Shown here: piece by piece, positions 7,125 to 17,100 of the stretch
Layout: each line of letters starts with the position of its first letter
How positions within the stretch are numbered: the first letter of the stretch is position 1
Source: JACNIV01 sp965370415
GTDB lineage: Bacteria; Cloacimonadota; Cloacimonadia; Cloacimonadales; TCS61
DNA: 64,000 nt
Direction of reading: 5' to 3'
Assembly (NCBI GenBank): GCA_965370415.1
Contig: CBDUTJ010000012.1
Coordinates: 1 to 64,000, forward strand
Notes under the pieces: model-generated
Told to the model about the DNA's origin: nothing
The model's input: the letters and a program-made list of their open reading frames with translations, nothing else
The model's database searches: none
Position numbers and translations under genes: made by a program

Positions 7125-8453
7125 TTGAAAAAGGTGATGATAGTCTTAAGTTTTATTTTTATATTACATTTATCAGCAACAATAATTAATATTCCAGATG
7201 ATTACCCAACAATACAAGAAGGAATAGATGTATCTGTTAATGCTGATACTGTGTTAGTGCAACCTGGTGTATATACTGAAGATTTAAATTACAATGGAAA
7301 AAATATTACTATTGCTTCTTTATTCCTAACAACTCAGGATAGAAATTATATTTCACAAACTATTATTGCTGGAGAATATGGGATATCAATTACTATGGTG
7401 AATGGTGAAGATTCAACGGCTATTTTATATGGGTTTTCTCTTTCATATACTACAATAGGTATTGATAATTCGTCTCCTAAAATTCAATCTTGTTTATTTG
7501 ATTCTAGCTTTGAAAATGCAATTTATTGCTCAAATCAATCAAATCCAATAATCAATTCTTGTATCATCAGAGGAATAAGATTTGGTAATTCAATTTCAGT
7601 GCAAAATTCTAGCATCACAATTCTTAATACATTATTTTTTGATAATGGAGGTTATGGTGGTATCGGTGGTTTAAGATTAAATAATTCTAATGCAATTATT
7701 ATGAATTCTGTTTTTCATTCTACTTGGCCTGATCCTGGTTGGTATGGTGGAGTAATATCTTGTTCATCAAATTCAAATCTAATAATGATTAATACTATAA
7801 TGTGGGATAATCAAATTTATAATATAGATTGTTATTATGGTATAAGTGAAATTTCTATTTCTAATTCATGTCTTGAGGACGGTCAGAATAGTATCAATAT
7901 TGGTAATTCCGTATTAAATTGGCTTGATGGTAATATTGATTCAGATCCATTATTTATAGATCCCTACGAAGATTTCAGTTTACAAGATTCTAGCCTCTGC
8001 ATTGGAGCGGGAATTGATGAGATAGAAATTGGTGGTATTACTTATTATACTCCAGAATTTGATTTAATGGGAAATGAACGTCCAAATCCCTTTGGGTCAA
8101 TGCCAGATATTGGTGCTTATGAAAATCCTTTAGGAGAACCTCTATTAGGAATAGAATTTATTGATTTAACGAACATTGAATTTCAATTAAGTAATTTCCC
8201 AAATCCATTTAATCCAACAACAACAATTAAGTTTTCAATCCAAAATGACTCCAAAGTTGAATTATCAATATTCAATATCAAAGGTCAAAAAATCAAAACT
8301 TTAGCTCAATATGAATTTACTAAAGGTAATCACTCAATAATTTGGAATGGCGATGATAATTTTGGTAATTCTGTAAGTTCAGGCGTTTATTTATATAAAT
8401 TGATTGTTAACGGCAAAACTGTAGCGATGAAAAAGTGTTTGCTATTGAAATGA
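7125..8453 (+). CDS. Secreted right-handed beta-helix protein with sorting domain
   Basis: It starts at TTG 7125 after GGAGGT (7115-7120), giving a signal peptide (KKVMIVLSFIFILHLSATI). The opening IPDDYPTIQEGIDVSVNADT is typical of secreted parallel beta-helix (pectate-lyase-fold) proteins. It is followed by coil repeats such as NSSPKIQSCLF, SNPIINSCII and NSNAIIMNSVF. No catalytic pectinase residues are evident, so it may bind carbohydrate or act structurally. The C-terminal sorting domain (NFPNPFNPTTTIKF, FNIKGQKI, KKCLLLK) is almost the same as in its array neighbours. It sits between structured element copy 2 and repeat E. Confidence 0.8.
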   Translation: MKKVMIVLSFIFILHLSATIINIPDDYPTIQEGIDVSVNADTVLVQPGVYTEDLNYNGKNITIASLFLTTQDRNYISQTIIAGEYGISITMVNGEDSTAILYGFSLSYTTIGIDNSSPKIQSCLFDSSFENAIYCSNQSNPIINSCIIRGIRFGNSISVQNSSITILNTLFFDNGGYGGIGGLRLNNSNAIIMNSVFHSTWPDPGWYGGVISCSSNSNLIMINTIMWDNQIYNIDCYYGISEISISNSCLEDGQNSINIGNSVLNWLDGNIDSDPLFIDPYEDFSLQDSSLCIGAGIDEIEIGGITYYTPEFDLMGNERPNPFGSMPDIGAYENPLGEPLLGIEFIDLTNIEFQLSNFPNPFNPTTTIKFSIQNDSKVELSIFNIKGQKIKTLAQYEFTKGNHSIIWNGDDNFGNSVSSGVYLYKLIVNGKTVAMKKCLLLK

Positions 8454-8460
8454 AAGAGAT

Positions 8461-8493
8461 GCTGCTAAAAACGTGCCCACAATAAGCAAGAAG
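8461..8493. repeat. Partial attC-like repeat E
   Basis: GCTGCTAAAAACGTG after the stop codon, then AAGCAAGAAGAA, matches the left half and centre of repeats C and D. The right half is missing and the next gene's ribosome binding site follows at once. It marks the last recognisable junction of the array. Confidence 0.35.
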
Positions 8494-8510
8494 AAAAGCA
8501 GGAAGAAGAA

Positions 8511-10001
8511 GTGAAGAAAATTATTATGGTTGTAGTTTTGGTTCTATTTGTAGCAAATGTAGTTTTTGCAGACTGGAATGAAATGCAAAAAATATTTGCA
8601 TCTGATGGTTCCTTTTTTGCTAATTTTGGTATCTCTACATCAATGTCCGGAGATTTTGCTATTGCTGGAGCGTATCTTGGAAGAAATGAGGATTACCAGG
8701 CTACAGGTTCAGCATATATCTATAACTATAATGGCGATAATTGGTTGGAACATACAAAACTACTTGCTTCGGATGGAACCGTTAATGATCATTACGGTTA
8801 CAGTACTTCAGTCGATGGTAACTTCGCAATAATAGGAGCTCCAAGTGATTGTGATGCAGGCTTCTTTGCGGGAGCTGCATATATCTACAATTATGATGGA
8901 ACAAATTGGGTTGAACAAATCAAAATAACAGAGTCTAACGTTATTGATGAACAATGTTTAGGAAGAGGTGTAGCAATTTCTGGTAATTTTGCAGTTATCG
9001 GTGTCCCTCTGGATGATGAAAATGGCTATCATACAGGTTCTGCTTACATTTATTATTATAATGGAATCAATTGGATTGAACATGTAAAATTAACTGCATC
9101 TGATAGTTCTACCGTTTATCAATTTGGAACATGTGTTTCAATAGATGGTAACCTTGCAATGGTAGGTTCTCCCGAAAGCGAATTGGTTTATGTATATTTC
9201 TTTGATGGCTTAGAGTGGACAGAACAAGCAATATTAACAGCTTCAGATGGTGCTGATGATGACTATTTTGGATATTCCATTTCTATTGATAATAACTTTG
9301 CAGTTATCGGAGCTTATGGTGGTATAGGTTCAGCTTATGTGTTTTATTTCAACGGTTCAGAATGGATTGAACAAGCAATATTAACAGCTTCAGATGGTTT
9401 TGAAGATAATTATTATGGTTTTTCCGTTTCTATTTCAGATAATTATACTGTAATCGGAGCTCAGTATGATGATGAATTTGGACAATGGTCAGGTGCGTCA
9501 TATATTTATCATTTTGACGGATTAAATTGGACTGAGGTAACAAAAATAACAGCTTCAGATGGCGCAGAATTCGATAAATTTGGTACATCTGTTTCCGTAG
9601 ATGGTGATTTTATTATTGTAGGCTCTAATGGTGATGATGGTAATGCAAATGATTCAGGTACAGCTTACATCTTCCACAATGACGAACTTGGTCTTGAAGA
9701 AGAAGTCATTCCACATTCCACTCCTCAATTGTCTAATTATCCGAATCCTTTTAATCCATCTACTACAATTTCCTTCAATCTGCAAGAAGAAGGGGAAATA
9801 AAGCTGGAGATTTATAATATCAAAGGCCAGAAGGTAAAGACTCTCATAGCGTTCCCAAACGGGGGGTTGGGAACGAGAGATTCTGTTACTTGGAACGGAA
9901 CTGATGAGAATAACCAACCAGTTTCCAGTGGAATCTATTTCTATAAATTGAATGTAAATGGTAAAACTGAAGCAGTAAAAAAATGTTTGTTATTGAAATA
10001 A
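8511..10001 (+). CDS. Secreted FG-GAP-type seven-bladed propeller protein with sorting domain
   Basis: It starts at GTG 8511 after AGGAAGAAG. A signal peptide (KKIIMVVVLVLFVANVVFA) precedes seven ~55-residue repeats of the form SDG-x-FGxSxSxDGNFAIIGA followed by GSAYIY and W-E. These are FG-GAP/integrin-alpha-like blades, and seven would close one propeller. The C-terminal sorting domain (NYPNPFNPSTTISF, YNIKGQKVKTLI, KKCLLLK) contains an extra loop, AFPNGGLGTRDS, encoded by a palindrome at 9850-9875. It is the last array gene. The DUF6506 gene follows by 22 nt with no attC-like repeat. Confidence 0.82.
   Translation: MKKIIMVVVLVLFVANVVFADWNEMQKIFASDGSFFANFGISTSMSGDFAIAGAYLGRNEDYQATGSAYIYNYNGDNWLEHTKLLASDGTVNDHYGYSTSVDGNFAIIGAPSDCDAGFFAGAAYIYNYDGTNWVEQIKITESNVIDEQCLGRGVAISGNFAVIGVPLDDENGYHTGSAYIYYYNGINWIEHVKLTASDSSTVYQFGTCVSIDGNLAMVGSPESELVYVYFFDGLEWTEQAILTASDGADDDYFGYSISIDNNFAVIGAYGGIGSAYVFYFNGSEWIEQAILTASDGFEDNYYGFSVSISDNYTVIGAQYDDEFGQWSGASYIYHFDGLNWTEVTKITASDGAEFDKFGTSVSVDGDFIIVGSNGDDGNANDSGTAYIFHNDELGLEEEVIPHSTPQLSNYPNPFNPSTTISFNLQEEGEIKLEIYNIKGQKVKTLIAFPNGGLGTRDSVTWNGTDENNQPVSSGIYFYKLNVNGKTEAVKKCLLLK
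9850..9875. repeat. Palindrome inserted in-frame in the sorting domain
   Basis: CGTTCCCAA (9850-9858) pairs with TTGGGAACG (9867-9875) around a G-rich loop. It lies between the VKTLI and WNG strands of the sorting domain, where the six related proteins here have different, palindrome-free loops. It has the look of a REP/RPE-type palindrome that landed in a tolerant loop without breaking the frame. Confidence 0.6.
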
Positions 10002-10023
10002 GAAAAGTTAACGAAGGACGATC

Positions 10024-10338
10024 ATGGCTTTTAAAGCACTATTTATGGCGCATGCCCCGGATGCAGATTATTTAAAACACAGAAGTCTCATCGATACGGG
10101 GAAGTATAGACTTTTTACAGTTATTGTGAAATCTCAGGATGAAGCGGTAAAAGTAGGCAAAGAATTTTATGAGAAAGAAAAAATCGAAGCTGTTTTGCTT
10201 TGTCCGGGATTTACACACCAGGATGTAGCAGAAATTACGCAAGCTCTCGAAGGTAAGGTTGCTGTTACTGTTGCCAGGGGAGATGGACCCGGTAATAGAG
10301 TTGTACAGGCAGTTTTACAGAGAGAGTTTTTTACGTAG
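10024..10338 (+). CDS. DUF6506 family protein
   Basis: The 104-residue protein begins FKALFMAHAPDADYLKHRS, with a central CPGFTHQDVAEI and a VAVTVARGDGPG stretch, matching the small DUF6506 family as I remember it. The fold appears to be alternating beta/alpha and the protein soluble. The function is unknown. GAAGGA upstream supports the start. It lies 22 nt downstream of the last array gene and overlaps the convergent AlkD-like gene by 8 nt, so it may be the first resident gene beyond the array. Confidence 0.65.
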   Translation: MAFKALFMAHAPDADYLKHRSLIDTGKYRLFTVIVKSQDEAVKVGKEFYEKEKIEAVLLCPGFTHQDVAEITQALEGKVAVTVARGDGPGNRVVQAVLQREFFT

Positions 10339-11014
10339 CAGAATGCTCCCTCATCCATTTCAATGCTTCACGTTCGCTGAGTGATGCCAGATCGGTTTTT
10401 TCTACGAAATCTATAACAACTTTAGCATCGGTTTTGGAATATTGCCGTAAAATCCAGCCGATAGCCTTATTGATGAAAAACTCCTTTGAGCCAAGATTAC
10501 GACGGATAATATCGAACATTAATTCTACATTTGTATCTGCTTTGTAATTAAGCTGGAAAAGCAGGGCTGTTCTCAGCAGCCACATATTATCCGATGCCTG
10601 CCATTTTTCGATGTGTGGTTTTATCATTTCAGGATATTTTTTAAATAAACTTCCTACCAGGTTTGTAGCAATACCATCTACGGTATCCCACCAGGATTTA
10701 GTGGTTATAAGCTGTTCATATAATTCGATGAAACTTGCATCAACTTTATTTTTATACAATTGCAGCATGCCCACAGCGCAATACTGGAATTCTCTTTCCG
10801 GCAGTTCCCACAGTTCCTGACTGATCTGTTTTAATTCTGTGATTTCCGGTTTTCCCTTTTCTTTGTAATACTGTTTTAAAAGTTCCCTTCTTTCGGGTGT
10901 TTTAATACCCAGGTATGGAAACAGGTTCTTCATGTATTTTGCCATTGGTTTGGCGTTTGTAGCATTGGCATTCTGTCGAAATAATTCAACTAATAGTGTA
11001 ATGTAGTTGTGCAT
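10331..11014 (-). CDS. DNA alkylation repair protein (AlkD-like)
   Basis: 227 residues, the usual length for the AlkC/AlkD DNA-glycosylase family built from HEAT-like helical repeats. Recognisable stretches are YLGIKTPERRELLKQ, WELPEREFQY, TTKSWWDTVDGIA, NMWLLRTALLFQL, FFINKAIGWILRQYSK and ALKWMREH. AlkD removes positively charged alkylated bases such as 3- and 7-methylpurines without flipping them. The WWDTVD segment holds the Trp and Asp expected at the active site. It stands alone on the minus strand and is convergent with the DUF6506 gene. Confidence 0.9.
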   Translation of the reverse strand: MHNYITLLVELFRQNANATNAKPMAKYMKNLFPYLGIKTPERRELLKQYYKEKGKPEITELKQISQELWELPEREFQYCAVGMLQLYKNKVDASFIELYEQLITTKSWWDTVDGIATNLVGSLFKKYPEMIKPHIEKWQASDNMWLLRTALLFQLNYKADTNVELMFDIIRRNLGSKEFFINKAIGWILRQYSKTDAKVVIDFVEKTDLASLSEREALKWMREHSAT

Positions 11015-11111
11015 GACAATTTCCTTTACTTATTTCTTGATCAATTCTAAACTTGAAAACCATTCAATATTTTGCAAGGAATTTATTTAGCCCGTGAAAA
11101 AGAATGTAATA

Positions 11112-11143
11112 AAAAAAGCCACCCCGCAAAGGGTGGCTTTTTA
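11112..11143 (-). terminator. Rho-independent terminator of the PKD-repeat gene
   Basis: AAAGCCACCC and GGGTGGCTTT form a 10-bp stem around CGCAAA, with T runs on both sides. On the minus strand it lies just after the stop of the gene at 11158-17511 and is followed by a U tract. Confidence 0.85.
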
Positions 11144-11157
11144 AGTTTAATGTAAAT

Positions 11158-14100
11158 TTATTTTAAGAGTATCATTTTTTGAACCCGGGAATAGGTCTGT
11201 GACTTAAGACTATAGAAATAAACACCTGAACCTATATCAGCAACATTCCATTCATGATCATGAACTCCCGCTGAGAACATTTTCTGTTCCACTATCTGAC
11301 CCTTTATGTTGAATATCGTCAGGATTGCTGTTTCATTTTCCTGTACATCGAACCTGATAGTAGTAGTGGGGTTAAATGGATTAGGATAATTTCCCTGCAG
11401 AGTTGTTGCCAGAGGTGTTATTGTTTCATCTGTATTTACATTGCCATTAACTGTTATAACCACTTCATCCGGTTCAGAAGTAAGGTCTCCGTCATCAACT
11501 ATGAGGATAATGGTAAATGGAACTTCACCAATTACATTCGGTGCTGTGAAAGTTGGGTTCACAATTGTAGTATCGGACAGCACGATCTCTGCGGGTGCTA
11601 TCCAGTGATAGTTCAATTCATCACCATCCGGGTCGGAAGATTCGGAGCCATCCAGTTGAACAAGCTCTCCTGAATATACATATTGGTCAGCTCCGGCATT
11701 TGCCGTAGGAGCCAGATTAACATTATGAACAGTTATTTCCCAATCAAACTGCATATAATCGCGCGATATAGGGTCACTGGAAACTATCAGAGCAAGGGCA
11801 TAATTCCCTGCGGAGGTATAATCCGTGGTAAATTCATAGAAACTTACTGTAGATACTTCTACCCCGTCTAACTGCCAGCTGAGATAAACTTCACCATTAG
11901 GATTAATGGCATCGATCATAAAATTGATGCTTTCAGTTTCATGACAACTCACACTGCCAGGTAATGGTTCAATTTCATTAATAATGATATTGGGATTTAT
12001 ATCGTTCACTATTATGCTCCATTCAAAATGCAATGTATTATCTGCTCCGAAATTATCGGTAACATCCAGGCAAACCTGATAGCTGCCTGCGGAGTTGATA
12101 TTGGTAATAAATTCATAAGTATTTTCCGTTGATACTTCTTCTTCATCCAGTTTCCAGCTATATTCCAGCGGATTGCCGTCCGGATCGTAGGCATCGATCA
12201 TGAAATCAATCGTTTCCAGTTCCATGATAGTAATAAATCCAGGCTCGGGTAACAATTCATTTATTACTATTGGCTGGTCGGTATCAAGCACAGTTATCTC
12301 CCAGGTGAAGTTCAAGGTTGTATCCGTTGGAGGAGTATCAGAAACTTGCAAGGTAAGCACATATTCTCCTGCTGAAGTATAATCGGTGGTAAACAAGTAG
12401 GAATCGGTATTTGAAACCACATTACCATCCAATATCCAGCTATAGACCAGTTCAACACCATTGACAGTATAGGCATCTATAAAGAAGGGTATTTCTTCAG
12501 TCTCGTTAATTACAACCGGTCCGGGAGCAGGATTAATATTATTTACAACGATGTTAATGCCGCCTTCCAGAACTGTGATGAACCAATTAAATTCCAGTAT
12601 GCAGTCGCTGTAATTGTCTGTAACAAATAAAGTAATATCGTAAGTGCCTGCTGAATTCATGTTAGTTATAAACTCATAATTATCATCAGTAGAAACGGTT
12701 ATTCCATCCAGTTCCCAATTGTATTCCAGTGGATTGCCATCTGGATCGTAAGCATCGATATAAAAGCTGATGGAATCTCCTTCCGATATTACATAATTTC
12801 CCGGTTCGGGAACTATTTCATCAACCACAATCGTTTGATCTACATCGAGAACTTCTACATTCCACAAATAGGAAAGGGTGTTATCTGTTCCAAAGTTATC
12901 TGTAACATCCAGAGTAACTATATATAAACCAGCAGAATTATAATCTGTGGAAAAATCATAGTTACTGGTTGTTGATACTTCTGTGCCGTCTAATTTCCAA
13001 CTGTATTCCAGGTCGTTACCATCAGGGTCATAAGCATCGATGAAGAAACTCAGAGTTTCGCCTTCATTAAAGCTAATCTCACCCGGTGTGGGTTGAATAT
13101 TTTCCACAACTATTGGTTGGTCTACATCATCCACAGTTACGTTCCATTCGTAATACAAAGAGTTATCGCTGAAGTTGTCGGTAACATCCAGTGTGATCAG
13201 GTATTCTCCTGCCGATGTGAAATCTGTAATGAAATCGAAAGTACTCAATATTGAAAGTTCTTCTCCATCTACTTTCCAGCTATATTCCAGTGGATTACCA
13301 TCCGGGTCGTAAGCATCGATAGAAAAGTTTATGACATCATTTTCGTCAATGGTCAGATTACCGGGAGCTGGCAGAATTTCGTTAACTACTATTCCCTGAT
13401 CAGATTCAAGTACTGTAATATCCCAGGTGAAATTCAAAATTGTATCCACAAGAAGTGTATCTGAAATTTCCAAAGTAAGTTCGTATTCTCCAGCAGAATT
13501 ATAATCGGTTGTAAACAGGTAGGAATTTGTAATTGAAACTTCATTACCATCCAATTCCCAGTTATAGAACAGATCATCACCGTTCATGGTATAAGCATCT
13601 ATAACAAAATTTATTTCATCTAATTCGTATAAAGTAACCAATCCTGGAGCAGGAACAATGCTGGTGACCACAATATTTGCGCTGGAATCGAGTACTGTGA
13701 TAAACCAGGTAAATTCCAGTATGCTGTCACTGTAATTATCAGTAACAAATAAAGTTAAAACATAGTAACCAGCTGAATTCATATTGGTAATAAAATCGTA
13801 AGCGCTTGTATTGGAAACAACTACACCATCCAGTTCCCAATTGTATTCCAGCGGATTGCCATCTGGGTCGTAAGCATCGATAGAAAAATTGATAGTTTCA
13901 CCCTCTATGATAATCAGATTTCCGGGATCAGGAATGATGTCATTTACTATTATAGGCTGATCTACATCGAGGACTTCTACATCCCACAGGTAGGAAAGGG
14001 TGTTATCCGATACAAAGTTATCGGTAACATCCAGGGTGACCACATAAATTCCTGCTGAGGAATAATCGGTGGTAAAATCATAGGAACTAACAGTTGAAAC

Positions 14101-17100
14101 TTCTGTTCCATCTACTTTCCAACTGTATTCCAGCGGATTGCCGTCGGGATCGTAGGCATCGATGAAGAAGTTGATAGTTTCCATTTCATTGATGATAACA
14201 TTGCCCGGTACCGGCTGAATATTATTTACCACTATCAGTTGATCAACATCATTTACAGTTACATCCCATTGGAAGGTTAGTGTATTATCAGCTACGAAAT
14301 TATCGGTTACATCTAATTCTACAATGTGAAGACCAGCTGAATTATAATCTGATATATACACATAATAATCTACTGTCGATACTTCTACTCCTTCCAGTTT
14401 CCAACTGTATTCCAGTGGATTACCGTCCGGGTCATAGGCATCGATAGAAAAACTAATCGATTCAAGTTCATCTATTGTAATACTTCCGGGTGCAGGAAGC
14501 AATTCAGTTACCACTATCGGTTGATCTACATCTAATACAGTTACATTCCAACCAAAATAGATGATATTATCGGTATAATTATCTGTTACTCCAAGTGAAA
14601 CATAATAAGCACCTGCTGAATTGTAGTCTGTAGTGAAATTATAGGAATCAGTTGTGGATACTTCTACACCATCCACTTCCCAGCTGTATTCTAGAGGATT
14701 GCCGTCCGGGTCGTAAGCATCGATGAGAAAGTTGATCGTTTCCATTTCATTTATGATAACATTTCCGGGAGTGGGTTGGATGTTATTCACAACTATTGGC
14801 TGGTCTACATCCAGGACCGTTACATCCCACAGATAGAAAAGCGTATTGTCTGTTCCAAAGTTATCGGTTACATCCAGGGTGACTACATAAGTTCCTGCTG
14901 AGTTATAGTCTGTAGTAAAATCATAGGAATCTGTTGTGGAAACCTCTGTTCCATCTAGTTTCCAACTGTATTCCAGCGTATTGCCATCGGGGTCATAAGC
15001 ATCGATAAAGAAATTGATCGTCTCTGCTTCGTTGATGGTTACATCTCCGGGAGCGGGCTGGATATCGTTAACTATTATATTCTGGTCAATATCAATAACC
15101 GTTACATCCCACAGATAGGAAAGTGTATTGTCTGTTCCGAAGTTATCCGTCACATCCAATGTTATAATGTGTTCTCCGGCAGAATTGTAGTCGGTTATAT
15201 AATCATAAGTACTTATAATTGAAACTTCTGTTCCGTCCAGTTTCCAACTGTATTCCAGCGGGTTGCCATCGGGATCGTAAGCATCAATAGAGAAGTTGAT
15301 ACTTTCTGTTTCGTTAATTGTGTAACTACCAGGTGCGGGAAGGATAGAATTTACTACGATCGGTTGATCAACATCATTCACCGTTATATTCCACAAATAG
15401 GAAAGCGTATTGTCTGATACAAAGTTATCAGTTACATCCAGGGTGACCACATAAGTTCCGGCTGAGTTATAGTCGGTAGTGAAATCATAGGAATCGGTTG
15501 TAGATACCTCTATACCATCCAGATTCCAGCTATATTCCAGCGGATTACCATCCGGGTCGTATGCATCTATGAAGAAGTTGATAGTTTCCAATTCATTTAT
15601 GGTAATACTGCCCGGGGGTGGTTGGATATCAGTAACTACGATAGGTCGGTCTACATCATTCACTGTTACGTTCCAAATATAGTTAATAGTGCTGTCAGTT
15701 CCATAATTATCGGTAACGTCCAGAGTTACCACGTAAGTTCCAGCCGAGTTATAGTCTGTAGTGAAATCATAGGAACTAACGGTTGAAACTTCTGTGCCAT
15801 CCAGTTTCCAACTGTATTCCAGCGGGTTACCATCCGGGTCGTAAGCATCTATGAAGAAGTTGATTGTTTCCATTTCATTTATCGTTACATTGCCAGGTGG
15901 TGGTTGGATATTGCTCACAACTATCGGTTGGTCTACATCCAGAACCGTTACGTTCCACAGGTAAGCAAGTGTATTATCCGATACAAAGTTATCGGTTACA
16001 TCCAGGGTGACTACATAAGTTCCGGCTGAGTTATAGTCTGTAGTGAAATCATAGGAACTAACGGTTGAAACTTCTGTACCATCCAGTTTCCAACTGTATT
16101 CCAGCGGGTTACCATCCGGGTCATAAGCATCGATGAAAAAGTTGATAGTTTCTGCTTCGTTTATGGTTACATCTCCTGGAGCGGGCTGAATATTGTTGAC
16201 TATTATATTCTGGTCAATATCGATAACCGTTATGTTCCAGATATAATTCAATTCGCTAACTGTTCCATCTGAGACATGCAAAGTTACTTCATATAAACCG
16301 GCTGAAGAGTAGTCCGTAGTAAAAACATAGGAGTCGGTTGTAGATACTTCCACGCTATCTACTTGCCAACTATAAGTAAGAGGATTCCCGCCAGGATCAT
16401 ATGCATCTATAGAAAAATTTATACTTTCAGTTTCATTAATAGTAATATCACCTCCGGCATTGGGAAGGATCTCCGTAACCTGCAGATCTGTAACTGTAAC
16501 CTGAACAGTTCCATAAAGGTTCAATTCCGGATCACCGGGCATACCACCATATTCAACCACATAACCATAGGGAGTAAAATTACCCGTCGTACCGGCATCG
16601 GGAAGGTCATTCCAGCTACCTACAGGTCCAACAGATGGATTATAGATCATATGAAGGTAATCTTCCCACATGTCTGGATTACTGTTTCCAAAATATTGAT
16701 TGGGTTCCTGGTAATTCCAATTAGTATACATATTATTTACCGGGAAACCGGGAATAGTTGGGTGTCCTGTATAAAGTCCTTCCCAAAACTCGGTTCCTTC
16801 TTCAGGACCACATATCCATTTCCAGTGATCGTGTTCCTCAGCATCACTTCCACCAATCCAGCCTACGCCACCCAATTCGGTTGTAATAAAAAAGTTTTCT
16901 ATCGGTGTTGTAATGGTGGCAAGATAGCCCTGCAATCCATAATAACTGGCAGAATCAGCATTTGCTTTTGAATCTGACCAGGCAATTCCATAATCTGACA
17001 CAAATTCATAGTAATGTCCGGTAGAAGGGATAAAAATGGCTGAAAGGATAGTGAATGTAACATCCCTGATCTCCTGAGTTGGAGAAGGACTGCTATTTCG

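Noticed and set aside
11715..16480. CRISPR-like regular repetition
   Set aside because: The ~282-bp period is an in-frame protein repeat (PKD-like), not short repeats with unique spacers. I saw no CRISPR array or cas gene in the window.
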